Part shown: in pieces, positions 13,020-26,108 of the stretch | Position numbering within the stretch: the stretch's first letter is position 1 | How the letters are laid out: the number at the start of each line of letters is the position of its first letter | From: Azadirachta indica | Taxonomy: Eukaryota > Streptophyta > Magnoliopsida > Sapindales > Meliaceae | NCBI GenBank assembly: GCA_022749755.1 | Contig: CM040447.1 | Location: 8,860,087-8,924,086, forward strand | Length of the DNA stretch: 64,000 bases | Reading direction: 5' to 3' | Program-made: the position numbers and the translations under genes | The notes under the pieces: model-generated | Database searches by the model: none | What the model saw: only the letters and a program-made list of their open reading frames with translations | Told to the model about the DNA's origin: nothing

Positions 13020-16000
13020 ATAACCTAGATAGGTTTCCTATAAGTTGCACGATCATGGCCAACCTCTTTGCACCTTCAGCACATTAGTCTTATCATGTCT
13101 TCCCTTGTAGATGGAATTCTTTGTCTTCTTAGTTGATTTGTTGTAACACGCCCTCTTGGTGGGCCTTAATGTCCCACACTTCAGATGGAATAACCCAATC
13201 ATGCTAGTCACCAATAGGATGAAAAACTTTTGCATATGCCACCAAAAGTGCCTCATTCATAGAGTAATGAGAGCATAAGGGATTATATTGACTGCGAACA
13301 AATCTAATTGCTGGAAGTGCATGCACACAAAGTAGTTCATCTAAATCAAAATGCTTGTAACTACAACTCTTTGAACTTAAATCCACTATATCATTTTGGC
13401 CAGCACTTTTAACTTTAAATATGAACCTAAGGGTAGGATAAATGGACATGAAAAGGGATAAGAGGTCTTGTTCACTCACCTATTTTTGAGCAGCATTAGA
13501 TAGGTCATGTGGTTTGTGTTTAACAGCTTCCTTAAACTCATGTGATTACTTGGTAAATTTATGGTTTTCGTGTAGGGAAGCAAGCAAAGTATAATGGAGG
13601 AGAAGTTGGTGCACATTGGGCCAAAGGAGTATAAGACATATCATGCACAACAAAAGTGGCTATTTTGAGTATGGTGTATTAAAATGTTGATAACTTCTTA
13701 TAGACTATTAGAATCGTGATTTGTTTAGAGCACTGGAAACTAGACATTTAAAACTTTCCAATGATATATTATTTGTACTCATGAAAAGAGTATGTATGGC
13801 ATGGCCATGCAACTAGTTTTGCGTTTTTAGCACCTTTTACACCCTAGTCGTCGTGAAGCTACCCCATCTGGATGCTAAATGACGGCAAACTTGATTTTTG
13901 GCCCTTAGATCATGATTAGATGGCTTGATTCTGACTTATCCTAGGTTTTTATACTATTCTAACCTTAATTACCATTAGCCAAGTAGAAAAGAGTGTTTTT
14001 TTATAGTGAGAAACATGAGGATGAGAGATACGCTGAATTTTATAGAGAGAGAGGCCTGGAGTTTAACAATTTCTTGATGTTTCTTGGCAGATTCTTGAAG
14101 AATTGAAGGCCTAAAGCATCTCTCAATCTGAATTTTCTCTTTTCCTTCCTTTTATCTCTTGACATTTATATTTTGTAATACTACTTAGACTATATTTACA
14201 TTTATAATTTCTTGTTGATAATTGTTATGGATTTTTCTATGTTAGGCTAATTTCATTGTCCTAGGGTCTTGATCAATTTATCCAAATTATGTTTTGATCA
14301 ATTGGCATATAATTAATGTTCTCATGGTTTGATTCATTTATATTTACCTTGCCTAATATTTCTAATTTGTTATTTACTGAATTAGTTAATTGAAGATCAA
14401 TAAATTGAATCTTGGAAAAGATTGATTTGTTTATCAGATTATGGAAACACAATTTAGGTAGTTGTGAGATTGGGAAGAGATCAACACGTAGATAATTTAA
14501 TAAACACTTAAGATTTTAAGAGATCAGGAGTTGAATAACACGTAGTGCTTAATAAGCGTATAATTAATTGAGCTAGATAGGAATATTGACTTGTTTAGTT
14601 ATACGTAAGACCTTGGTTAACTTTTAGGAGAGGTATTTAGGTCGGTCCTCATCTTGTGATTAATGAATCAAACTAAAATAGTAATAATAGGGAAGGCATG
14701 TGTACCGACCACTTGTGGAGCCTAACATAGTTCTCCAAATAGTTTGCTGTCTCTATATGTATTGACCTTAAATTGGCTATATGTTGATTGAACTCTGGAA
14801 ATTTGATATGCCTTTGCAGCTTGAAAGTACCTGCTTGGAAATTGTCTATCTTTGTTTGACTCATCTTATACTTTGCTTGTGTGTTTTCGGAGATCTGATA
14901 AATGTAGAAGTCATGTTATGCTTCACAGAAGATAGTACTTACACCTTTTTCAATAAAATTACGTCTATCAAATACAAAATCTAAATTAGATATAGCTGAG
15001 TGCCTCTCTCAATTTTATCAAGAACTATTCTCATAAGCACTATTCTCTGAGTCCCTAATCCCAAATGCAATAGGATATATTTTGCCTTTGCCATCTTTAG
15101 CGGCAACTATAAACATAGTTTATAGATATTTCCTTTCAAGAGTCTTGTCTAATGCAATTATAGGATAGATGAATAAATAGAACCTAGTCATCATCCCTAT
15201 TTACCAATCGACGTCTTTCATTCCTAGCCAACCATGCTGATTGGTATGATAAAAGCACCCATACTCTCTCTGTATATCACTTTGGACATTTCTCTAGGTA
15301 TAGATTCTAGTGGGGTCTTGAAAAGCATAATGAATTCTCTAATGAGTTGACTATTGGTTTGACAATGCCTGTTTTGTAATTGATCGCTTTGATAAGTGTG
15401 ATTTGCTTCAATCTGTGTAACATGAAAGTACTTTTTGATCCATCATTCTTAATAGCTCAAACCCGCTAACCACATCCTTACGTGATGCATTTTGTCTCGA
15501 ATTGGATAGTTGTTCAGCACATAATGGTGAACTGAAAATGTTTCCTTAATGCCATTTTACTCAAGTCATGGCACAACTCCTTCTTTGTTATAAAAATATG
15601 CCTGACTCATTCCCAGATGTTGAATTGGACTGCATATCATGCAGTGTAGTGGTGGTTGATGGTGGGATTAAAGGAGTATATTGGATGGGCATTAATGATC
15701 TTGACACAGTTGCTTCACGTTCTATTGATGTAGTGGGTCTACGACTTAGTCTAGCCTAGACATCATGTCCTATAGGAGGTTTTTCATCACAATAATGCAT
15801 TCTATACTATTATTTAGCAAATCCAATTCTTTGTATAGTTGAATCATTGTTGAAGTAGTTTTATGTTGGATCTTCATTGTATTTAGGTGGTGAGCATTCG
15901 TAATTAACTGCCTCTTAATTATGGGGAAATGGGGAGCACTATGTACAATGTCTTGGTTTCGTATGCCAATTGGTGGTGAATGCGTAATTGGTGAATCACT

Positions 16001-16400
16001 AATAGCTTTGCTACCTTTATAAGACACAAAAGGCAATTTATGAACTTTTGGAATGGTTGGTTGACATCATAAAGGAGAAGCAATTGTAGGTTGCTCACGA
16101 TCCCTCTTATGACGCAATCACTATATAATGGGTCCATTCTACTCAATGATTGATAAGCAAAAAAAGCCTAACACATTAATATCATTAACAATATTTGCTG
16201 CAATAATTCCCTACAATTCATTGCCTACTAAAAACTTCGCTTTTATAGGAACAGTAAACTAAGTAGGACCCATCTTCAAGATTATGTATATGTTTTGCTA
16301 TAATTGATGATATGTGATGTTTCGTTGTATAGTTAAAACCATGCCCTTCCATCAATGTATGTCTTGACATCATCTAACAACATGACCCACTATCCCCCTG
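13020..16400 (-). pseudogene. MuDR-type MULE transposase fossil
   Basis: Read on the minus strand. The N-terminal part (about 15240-16400) is poorly preserved. The MULE catalytic core follows at about 14673-15240: ALDKTLERKYL, then IVAAKDGKGKIYPIAFGIRD, FDRRNFIEKGVSTIF, and SEFNQH-like FPEFNQHIANLRSIH with NYLENYVRLHKWS. A SWIM zinc finger lies at 13204-13479 (CSYKHFDLDELLCVHALPA, with the first CxC degraded to CxY). A C-terminal zinc knuckle (RCKEVGHDRATY, final Cys lost) is at about 13040-13090. In the family the core cuts element ends and the SWIM/knuckle regions bind DNA. Stops, frameshifts and an LTR fragment at about 13590-14665 split the SWIM half from the core. Confidence 0.85.
13590..14665 (+). 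repeat. gypsy LTR fragment inserted in the MULE transposase
   Basis: Strongly resembles the sense LTR at 26109-27556, for example TCCAAATTATGTTTTGATCA / TCAATTGGCAT, the AATTAGTTAATTGAAGAT block, AAGATTTTAAGAGATCAGGA and AGGTCGGTC..CTTGTGATTA. Both LTR ends appear truncated. It lies on the strand opposite the transposase and interrupts it between the catalytic core and SWIM domain. Confidence 0.75.
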
Positions 16401-17034
16401 TAGTAAATAAACAATGTGATTTGATCATCTATACTTGTTCATGAGAAAAATTAATAAATTGCATAAATATTTTACTCCAATAGAACATAAATTAAAACTC
16501 AAGTTTTTAACTATTGCATATTGCACACAGAAAATAATTTAAAGTCTTTCATTTTACCCCAAGGTTAAATATTAAGTTTCAAACTTATGCATTTTGTTAA
16601 TATGCTAAGTAAGGCAAAACTATACTTAACCAAAAAAAGTTGATTATGGTTTTGCCTTACTTGACCAAAAAAAAAACTGAGTAAGGCATGCGTAGTCGAA
16701 AAGCCTAGAAATCAAGTATGGTTTCATTTTGCTCAAAAAAAATTGATTAAGGTTTGCGTGCTCAAAAAATACCTAGTTCATATTCAACTCCAAACCCAAC
16801 TATCACAGAAAAGATCATGCGTATTATGTTTTACATATCAAGTATAACAACCCAATCAAACAATATAATCTATTAGAATGATGAATACCTATATAATTGG
16901 TTAGTTAAGAAAATAGGAAAAACGCACAAATGAACTTACCATCACTATTAGCAGTTTTGCTGCTGTTGTTCCTGCCATCGACCGTCATTGCCTCCAATTA
17001 CAACTAAACCCAATTTGTTGCTGACACCTCTAAC

Positions 17035-17290
17035 TATGATTTTTTAATTTGCCATTTCAATTTACAGATTTAGGGTTTGACAATTTGGGAAAATTTCTGG
17101 GGATGGGTGATCTGGGAGATTTAGGGTTTTTGAAGTGAAGAAAGAGGGAAATCTTATGTTTTATATATAAAGGCTAATTGAAGGGTATCTTTGTTAGAGT
17201 TTTGAGTTTTAGGCTAGTTTTGGGCACAAATTATTAAAGAGATTGTTAGGTAAATTCACTAAAAAACATGGCTATTTTGGGTAATTGCCC
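17035..17290 (-). repeat. MULE right terminal inverted repeat
   Basis: Reverse complement of the left copy. Ends in GGGTAATTGCCC at 17290, immediately followed by the AAACAAATA target duplication. Confidence 0.85.
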
Positions 17291-17299
17291 AAACAAATA

Positions 17300-19455
17300 T
17301 AAAATACGGTTTGCAAAACCTCCTTAAGACAAACACAAGGGTCAGGGTGCTTGTGATGATGATAATTTTGGTAATTAACCGTTAACATAAAAAAAAATAC
17401 TAATTTGTAAGGTATATATCTACGTGGTTCAAATGGAAATTCTATGCCTTACAAGAAAAAAAAGGGGAAAAAATTCCTATGTCACTAATATTTTAACAAT
17501 TTACATAAAGTGTGGTGAAACTACAACCAGAATATATATATATGTATGTATACATATATATAATTCAAATGCAACATGAACTTAAAAGTAGCTTTAAGTT
17601 AACAACCATCATAAAGTTAAGGAAAGTTAATGCAACACACATCTTAACTGATCAAGAATTGAAACGCAATCACGAAATTTCTATGACTTGTATTAGTTTA
17701 CTTCACTTTTCTTAAATGCCTTTACTTAACACTGAAATCACTTTTTGAGGGTAAAGCTATACTTTGACGTGATAAAAGTAAAAATTAAAGTAAAAGTTGA
17801 CAAGATGCAAATCTTGCCATATAGGAATATTGCAACAACAAAGAGTATACTCTATATTTAATATTTTACACAAAATTTTATTTTTCATGTACTAATTTCT
17901 CATTGATTACTCGATCTTGCCTATTTAGTATCAAGAGTTAGGGAAGTGATGGTTGGAAATATTAGAGCAAAAATTAATCTAGGATAATTTTAAAATTTAC
18001 ATATGAGCGTATCTTGTAATCCAAAATTACATATGAGAAATATTATAATTTTACACTTAAGAATGTCATTCACTTTCAGAAAATTAAGCATTTTCCTTTA
18101 TACTGAGTCCTAAAACAAGAATTAGACTTAATAATTGGTTTTGTGCAGATTTCGTATAATGAGCATATCTTTTAATACAAAAGATTAATTGATACGATTC
18201 CTCGGCCATAAAAATGTGAACACATTCCTTCACAAAAATATAAATCAAAGGTCAAACCAAATCAAGCATCTATTGGGTCAAAATCAGGCTTAATAGAATT
18301 CAACTACAGCTAACAACTATCTCAACTTGGTTTCAAATTTGGGCCATATCTTCCCAAATATGTACCAAGAAAGCATATAGTTAGATTTATTGGAAAGAAT
18401 ACACATAGATCTATAATTTTATGCTGTGCATGTTTGAAAAGCCAGAGCTCTTGGCTATCAAAAATAGCCATCATTCTAGAAGATTGGTTGAGAAACTCAA
18501 ACTGAACACCTTTGCTTATTTTCAACATAACTCAGGCCATACATGTTTAATTTGGTTTAAATATTGACCATTGGAAAGCTTATGCATGGGCCAACAATGT
18601 TTAAGAAGACAACTTCAATAAAGCCGATTAGTTAGATGGTCCCTAATATACTACAATATGATAGAGCATGATTAAGTTGAAAATTTGTAACTTGTGTCCA
18701 CACGTGAAATATCTTTTATTTTTCCTATATAAATGAAGCGGTGGAAGTTATCTAGAGGATCCTTTTTCTTTGTTTTCATTCTACTTTTATGTAATTAGGT
18801 AATATTTACATAATGTCTTTCTAAATTCATAAAGGGTTAACAGTGAAGTTTTGATAATTTTATAGTATTGTTCTTAAATCATTATAAGTTGAGTTTCAAT
18901 TCAAAATCTTTCAAGTGAATTCTATTTCTTAAAAGTGTTTTGGTTTGTTAGGAAGCTTGATTCATTTAACAACTAGTACACTAAATACTTGCATATATTC
19001 TACATATCAAGAACAAGGTATGTTATAATTTTTACAAATAAATTGAATGATTAATATTTTATTTTGTTACCTTTTCTTCTAAGAGATATTGTAATGCATT
19101 TAAATGTATTTATCTTCTAATAGATATCATTTCTTAATTAATTTTTAATTAAGTTATAAAAAAGATTAGTAAAGAACGATTTCAACAAGTATAAACAAAA
19201 TGAATCCCTTATGCCATAATAGGTTATAATATTAAATTTACATTCAACAATCAACAAATCAAGCCCTAGAATGCTCGGCTTAGATGGTTGATACACAATT
19301 TCTTAAGTACCTGCCTAGGTTTGAGTTCAGAGTATATAAGGGTTAAAATCAATTATATACTTTAGGCTTTGCCCACCCTTTATGTTTCAAAAAAATCAAT
19401 GAATAAATTCTGCTCACACAATATTTAGACCATTTGGACTTGTGAACTTTATATA
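17300..19455. other. intergenic stretch, no gene seen
   Basis: A short ATATATATGTATGTATACATATATATA-like simple repeat sits at about 17528-17560. Around 18720-18960 there is a TATA-like CCTATATAAATGAAG followed by a T-rich stretch that could be an LTR promoter remnant, but no partner LTR was found. No coding domain recognised. Confidence 0.4.
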
Positions 19456-19459
19456 ACAT

Positions 19460-20800
19460 ATTCCTGTTGATCGATGCTCAGACTTTTGGACTTTTATTAC
19501 TTAAGATAACTTATGCATGAGAATTATAACCTTTAAGTTGTAGGATAAAACTATTTGAAACTAGCTAACTGCTAATTGATTAAAAAACAAATGAAAGTGA
19601 AATTTAAGAGAATCAGTGATAGACCAATGTTATCCAAGCAATTCAGAATTATATAAATATAAAAATGATAAAACTATTCAAAACTAGCTAACTGTTAATT
19701 GATTAATAAACAAATCAAAGTGAAATTAAAGAGAATCAATGAGTGAGTAAATTATGCAAAGATAATAATCATTGGGCCTCGATTTCACTTACCTCTTGCT
19801 ATGTTTTCCTTAATCTGCTGTTAGTAATGTGTTATATTTTTATTTACTAGTCACAAGATCAATGGTGACTTCGTTACCTCTCTTGAGTATCAAATAAAAT
19901 CCTACATAAAATTGCCCAGGTCGATATCCTTATCTGACATAGTTAATTAAACGTTCCTTAAGTATAACTCGTATATATCACTTAAAATTCAATTACCCCC
20001 CGGTCTTTTGTTATCCTAAGTGATTATTAGATTATTTAGGTACCAATTTCCTCTTGGAACCTTAATAACCCCAAGGTGTGTTTACTTAATCAGACAAATA
20101 AATCAAACTTTCTCAAGTATTAATTTATCCATCGTCAATCATCCAATTCATCAATTACCAAACTAGGAACAATTAGAACAAATAAAGACAAGTAAATAAA
20201 AATATTCTCACATTAAAAACATGCCAACGGGTTAAAACATATTTAAGATAAGCCACATCAAGTCTCTAAAACAATGATTTTAGCCTAACATCGCATAATC
20301 CATAATACAACTAATCATGAAATTCATGGTTTCAAAACTAATAAAACTAACAATTAACAATTAACAATTATGAACCAAAAAATTCAAGACAAAGTGTAAG
20401 GATGATGAGATAAACTAGAGAAGAAGAAACTTTAATCCGTAAATCTTCTAGTATCTTTCTTAATTTGTTGATGAATCTTCCTCTATCTCTCTTCATAATC
20501 CTCTCAGTAGCACTCTCTTTCCTAATCCAAAATTTCCTCTTTCCTTAATTGAATAAGTGGTGGCTAATCCTTGAAAACATCAAAACCTAGCAAAAGGTCT
20601 AAATTAGACCATCAAAGGGTGATCCAAGGGCCAAAAATGGTGCAAACATGTGATTTAAAGACCCAGTGGCGTGGCGGCACAGTCATGGCATGGGGCGTTG
20701 ATGTGTAAGTTCAATCGCAAGCTATGCAAGCATGCCACACATTCTAAAAAGCATCTTAAATCACACCCTAAGGTCAGCAGGTGTCGCGCGAGTCCAAAGC
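19460..20800 (-). repeat. gypsy LTR, antisense, ends approximate
   Basis: The reverse complement runs parallel to the LTR at 26109-27556 and the one in the MULE: AAGTGAAATCGAGGCCC, the AATCTAATAATCACTTAGG block, and a GTGCCGCCACGCCACTGGG unit in U3 like the GC-richer patch of its relatives. No internal domain adjoins it, so it may be solo or truncated. Neither terminus was fixed. Confidence 0.55.
19543..19743 (+). repeat. 77-bp direct repeat pair, about 125 bp apart
   Basis: GATAAAACTATTTGAAACTA at 19543 and GATAAAACTATTCAAAACTA at about 19668 each run on through GCTAACTGYTAATTGATTAA and AAGTGAAATT. This is a local duplication inside the antisense LTR. Confidence 0.75.
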
Positions 20801-20849
20801 GTAGTTAGGCCTTGTCTACTGCCTTGGTGCCTCTGTTTCTTTCAATTGG

Positions 20850-21820
20850 GTTCTATCTTTGATAAATGAGCTTGTGGTTATGTGCTTGAGCTTTATTTTC
20901 ACGTAAAACTTCGTATAGCTTTCATAATATCTTGCCTGATGACAAATGAAGTTGTACAACCATGCATACATGAAGGGGAACTCACACGTGGGCTTGATGG
21001 GACTTAAGGGCAACATTCACATGATCTATTAAGCTTGCCAAGTGGACCAATCACAAGACTTAGAGCCCAGCATTTTAAAGAAATGTTAAATAGGTTGATT
21101 CAATAAGTTGATGAAATGGCAAACATGTAGGTGAAGGCTCAGCATAAGTCCAAATCAATTTCAAGATCTAGTCACTATGATTAAAGTTCTAAAAGATTCC
21201 AATTGTGGACTTACACGTTTTCAGCTTTTTAAAGGTTCAAGATGCAAGACATGAATGATTGGGCTTTTGTTTGTTCAGATTACTTACTTTATAAAGAATT
21301 AGTTTCCTTATTTGTTTAAGATTACTATTTCCATGTTAAACTAAAACTCTATCATTCCTAATTAGATTAGGATTCTTATTCCCATTTAATTTAAGATTTT
21401 TATTAGCTTATATATATATATATATATATATGGGGCTACCATTGTTTTAGAATTAAGAACATTGTTAATTTTAATAAGAGTGAGTTATTGTATTCTTCTT
21501 TCAATTCTTGAATTACTCTTGAACTTATCAATTTTATTAATGTGGCATTCAAAACAATTAGACTTAATACCTTGATTCTTGAGTGGTTCTTGACATTCTT
21601 AGTGTGACATCTTCAAACAACCGTTCTTGCTTTTTATCTTGCTAGGTAACGGGTTAAGGCTTAACAAACGTCTTGAAAATCTTGGGGTTCAATATTACAT
21701 TTGGTGTTTGATTTTGTCAACATTGTTGACAAGGTTCATATCATTGTCTCACTACACATGAATCCAAAAACATCAAATAACACTAAAGATTGAGAATTTA
21801 GAAAAAATTTTTGGGTGCAA
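20850..21820 (+). repeat. probable LTR/5' leader fragment of a gypsy element
   Basis: A TATA-rich promoter-like block with (AT)n at about 21412-21431 is followed by GGGGCTACCATTG and a long T-rich leader (CAATTCTTGAATTACTCTTG). That layout is usual for U3-R-U5 of plant gypsy LTRs. No second copy in the window, so the boundaries are guesses. Confidence 0.35.
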
Positions 21821-22358
21821 AGGCCGTTGATAAATGCGTAGAGTACTCACTTATCTCATACTGACCTTATGAACACCATTGTATATGACCCTTCCTGTAC
21901 TATTAGAATTGCATTTGTATTATTAATTTTTTTGTTTTGCGTGTATTGTTTTTGTGTTTCTAATTTGATTACTTTTTTCATTGACTACGGATTGCTAGCT
22001 TTTGTGCTTTTAGTGAGTAATCTAGATTTGTTTTATGTTAATTGCAGTTATAGATCTATTAATTATTAACCAGATTTTATAATTTTAGGTTTTGAAGTAA
22101 TTTGAAGGCATGTTTGATTTTTCAAAATCATTTGTTGTAGCTTCTTAAAAAAAATTGATCTTGTCTCTTTTCTTCCTTTTCACAATTGATATGTTGGTTG
22201 ATAAATAGAGTAACATTTAAATTTATAAAATTGTTGAACAAATTCTTGAATAATTTGTATTAATAAATTTTTGTAATAACTTTATACACTAAAGCTAAAA
22301 AATATGACTTCAATTATTAGCTTAGGCCACTTTAAGTGCATTTGGAGCTTGACGATGT

Positions 22359-22710
22359 TTGCCTAATGCTATATTTCCTGCTTTGCTTGGGGAACATTTG
22401 TTAGCTAACTTTCATGTTAGTTGCCAACAATATCAGGAGACAAGCATCAATTTAATGCTGCTTTTAGTTTTTAGGAAGTTAGGCTTTGGAGAAATGAAGT
22501 CAAAGACTATCTCTTTGCAAATAACAGGCAGGTCTATTGCTTATCTTTGGGGAGTTATAGAAAATGTGTTATTCAAGGTGGATAAATTTATCTTTCTAGT
22601 TGATTTTATGGTGCATGACATGGAGGAAGACCGAGAAATCCCTATTATTCTTGGCAACCTTTCCTACCCACTAGAGGAGTTTTGATTGATGTATAACGTG
22701 ACAAGATGAC
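22359..22710 (+). pseudogene. gypsy aspartic protease remnant
   Basis: The segment RKLGFGEMKSKTISLQ, then RSIAYLWGVIENVLFKVDKF and DMEEDREIPIILGN, matches the protease region of Athila/Tat elements (RGVIEDVLVKVDKF-type and DMEEDREIPIILGRPFL in relatives). These residues form the C-terminal half of the protease fold. The catalytic DxG segment is not evident upstream. A stop at about 22685 precedes the usual continuation (LIDV, then a TLKV-like block to about 22780). Confidence 0.7.
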
Positions 22711-22929
22711 ATTGAAAGTTGATGAAGAAGAGGTCAATTTTAACATTTACCATGACAAGAAAGCTCCAAACAATACAAGCACTTGTCATAGGGTAAATGT
22801 CATCAACAATAATGTGGTAAATATGGATAAGAATGAGATGGAAGAGTCTTGAAATGATGCTTATGAAGATGCTAAAATTTCCAAGAAGAAGAAAAAGAAA
22901 CCATATGATGGACTGGCACATAAGATATT

Positions 22930-23207
22930 TTGCACCAAGTTATAATGGTCGATTGCTAAATCCGAGACTAGAGATGATTCCGAGGAAGGCGAAATTAAGA
23001 AAATCAGCTTTTATTCCGGGCAAGGCAAAATTAAGAAAATCAACTTTGTTCAAAATTGAAGAAGTATTACATCTTGGTAAAGCCAATTTGAAAGATGGAG
23101 ATGGGAGGCTGTTTAGTGAGAATGGCCAAAAGATCAAGTTCTATTTAGGTAGAGTAGAAGAAAATATGGCAAATGTTTGTTCAGTTCGAGGATCCCAATT
23201 GATTTAA
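22930..23207 (+). pseudogene. integrase C-terminal tail remnant (gypsy)
   Basis: GDGRLFSENGQKIKFYLGR near 23095-23150 resembles the FKVNGQRLKPY tail that ends Athila/Tat integrases. It follows directly on protease-linked sequence, so several kilobases of pol are deleted. Repeated GKAKLRKS-type words at about 22985-23050 show a small internal duplication. Confidence 0.45.
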
Positions 23208-26108
23208 TTAAATGGCCAAGTCCATTTAGGGATGTTAAACCAAGCATTATATGGGAGGCAACCTAAGCTTTTCACATTTTGATTTTTTTTAAATTGAAGT
23301 TTCGGTTTCTCGTTTAGTTTTTGTTTTTGCTTGATTTCTTATTTATGTATATTCGTGTGTGTTTCAACTATGCATGTAGGTTGATCAATAAGTTAAGCAT
23401 AAGGAAAGGTTCTTCTCAGTAAAATTGGGCATAGGACAGGACGATCGTGCCACGCTCGCACACCTATTTCCCTTTCTACACTCAAGGCTGCCCTTATTGC
23501 CATCTTTAGCTAAAAGCATGGTGTGGCCGCACCAAGGTTCCTACTTCCTTACTTAACATATACATCCTCCCCTCTCTTGTTTTATTTTGGCCAACCCCTG
23601 CCCTCTACACAAACACATTCACAAATATATTGACAAACACTCTCTCATTACTTCTTCACCTTAATTTGTTCTCTAACCATAAACCCATTCTCATCACATT
23701 GTATCAAATCACAATATATAGTCAAACACAAATCCCACCAACAATTTCCAAGTTCTTCACCTCCATACAAATTCTTCACTTAGAATTTTCTTGGAAACAA
23801 TTTTTCAACATTGAAGGATAGTCTTCCACATCCAAACTCAAGTAAATTGTCCATTGCTTTACCATTTTTTCATTGTTATTGACTTTGGATTTGAGCTTAA
23901 TGAATTCTGGGAGTTGGTGACTTGGAAAAATTTGAAAAGGTGGTATGTGTGATATTGTTACAGAGTTTTATGTGAAGTATTAGAGATTTAGAGTATAGTA
24001 GAAGTGAGTGGGATCAATTTTAAGATGCTTGAAGTGTGAGAGGAAGTTTGAATTTGAAAATTGGGTGGGTAATGAACTTTGCACACCAAGCATTTGATAA
24101 AATGCTTGAGTGATTATTTTTAAAGATTTCTTGACCTTTCATATTAGAAATCATTTAAGGAGTATTTGGGAGGTGCAAGAAGGTGTCTTAGGAGTGATTT
24201 GGTGAAGAAGGAGATGTAGTACAAAGTGCGTATACTAAGTGTTCAAAGAAATGTCCAAGCGAAAGCTTAAGTATCATTCATGGCACCCTTAAAGCATATT
24301 TTCAGTATACTCAAGCTAACTTGACACTACCACGATTTCCATAATACCTAGATAGAGCGAGTGACAAACATGAATCCAATCTGCCTCCACAAGAGCAAAA
24401 TGATGACAAAGATGGTTAAGAGGTAAGATCTCACATCTCTCTCCTAGATATGGTTTCTTTCTCCTAGTTCTTATTTATAATTAAACATTAAGGACAATGT
24501 TCAAATTAAGTTTGGGGGAGGAAAGCACCGTTATGGATTGTTTGTGGAAATATATATTTTGTGGAGATGTTTGTGGAAGTGTTTGTGATACTTTGTTGAT
24601 CAAAATTTTTGCTGAAGAACATTTTGATCTCAATTTTTTTCTTTTCATACTTTTTGTTCTTGCATGTGAGTTGTTTTTTTATTTTGATTTAGGTGCTTTA
24701 AGGTTTCTTTTTTCCTTTTTAGCATAATATGTGTATAAATCTTTTCCTGTTTTTAGTTGTCTTGTGAGCATGCCTTGGTGAATCTATACGAAAGGCCAAT
24801 GATATTAGTTTGATTAAGAGTGCTTAAATTTTGGAAAATGATAAATGTTGGCCTAATCTTTGCGCTTAACTTGTTGTCAAATTCATTTTACTTGATCATT
24901 CCTAAAATTTTGATCATTGATGCCATAATTACTTGATTTGTTTGGAAACTTAGAGAAGGTTTATGCGAAGTAAATAAACTTATAAGACTTAATTGAATTC
25001 TAGAACTTGTTTGATTGTCACTTGAGGCGAAATTCTAAGGGATGCTTCTTTAGGGAAATGATTTAGGCCATCTTTGATCAGTTTGAGCTTTCCAAGCTAA
25101 TCTAGAATTAATCAATCCTTAGTCTACCCCTATTAAGCTTGAATACACCTTTCATGTGTTGTCTCCCTTTTATCAATTCATCCTTAAAATAAAATTTAAT
25201 AATCTTTTGTTTAAACACCTTATATATAGTCTTTGATCATTTTAATGTTTATCTATATACGGGAGGATAGGTAGAGTATGAAAACTCAAGATAAGCTCTT
25301 ACTAAATAACCGGGTCTCATGCTTAAGCAAGCATAGAGAACTCACATAAAAAAGTTGAGCGAGGTTGAATGCTTAAAAAAAATGGAGAAAGAGAGAAAAA
25401 GAGGAGAGTTCAAGCCCAACTTTTGCTAAGTAACCGAACCTCATACCTGATATGGAGAGTTCACGTAATAAGTTAAAGTGAGTTTAAACTTTAAAAAAAA
25501 AAAAAAAAAACTTTGATTTGTAAATAGATGGGTGAGAAAACAAAGAAAGTTATGAACAATTAATGATTATAGGAAAGAACAACAAGGATTAAAAGTAAAG
25601 TTCTAAGATGGTTAATGTATTTAGGGTGTCTAACCTCACTTAAATATCCTTCTTCCTACCCTAACCATGATTTATCATTACAAACTTTACTAAGCCCTAA
25701 AGATCCTTGATGTTGTATCGTACTACGTTGGTAGAGAGTGACATGAAAATCAAGCCTATAAGATTTTCCTAAGAAGTTCAAACAAGCTTGTTTGCTCATA
25801 TAAACTTATCCAAGTTGAAGAATGGTTAAGTTGACTGGAAACTCACACTTGCCCAAGGAATCTTTAAACAAAGTGGAATTTGGTATTCAAATTGAATTTT
25901 AGATGAATTGCCAACATTTTGAAAGTTTCCTTAATTTAAGTAACTACTTGATATATGAGGCTGAATTGTAATTTGACTAAGAATATGCTTATTAATCTAT
26001 TTTGTTTATCTATGGCTATCTTTGGCTATGCTCTCTTAATTAGTGATTGTTTTTTGCTTTTGTTTTGATTTGCTTAAGGACGAGCAAACAATCAAGTTTG
26101 AGAGTATT
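23208..26108 (+). other. long 3' non-coding region of the gypsy element
   Basis: About 2.9 kb without a coding domain. The purine tract AAGTTTGGGGGAGG (about 24508-24522) and a second, LTR-adjacent tract (about 26090-26107) match the organisation of Athila/Tat 3' regions. Short open frames here are not convincing genes. Confidence 0.55.
25280..25510 (+). repeat. imperfect direct repeats in the gypsy 3' region
   Basis: Two units of about 115-130 bp share TAAATAACCGGGTCTCATGC / TAAGTAACCGAACCTCATAC, then GAGAACTCAC / GAGAGTTCAC and an A-run. The second ends in an 18-A tract. Confidence 0.55.

Larger units (their letters stand above)
10744..17290 (-). mobile_element. Mutator-like element (MULE), 6.5 kb, with 9-bp TSD
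   Basis: The two ends are long inverted repeats: the first about 260 bp match the reverse complement of the last about 255 bp. The element is flanked by the perfect 9-bp direct repeat AAACAAATA at 10735-10743 and 17291-17299, which is the Mutator hallmark length. The outer right end is GGGCAATTACCC read inward. It carries a minus-strand MuDR-type transposase remnant (13020-16400), which is broken by frameshifts, stops and an LTR insertion. The element is therefore a fossil of an autonomous MULE. Confidence 0.88.

Noticed and set aside
15568..15759. Plus-strand open frame opposite the MULE transposase
   Set aside because: It is antisense to the decayed transposase N-terminal region and matches nothing that I recognise.
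22833..23207. A Lys/Arg-rich open frame as a novel basic protein
   Set aside because: It is made of protease-linker and integrase-tail remnants of a gypsy element plus a small internal duplication.
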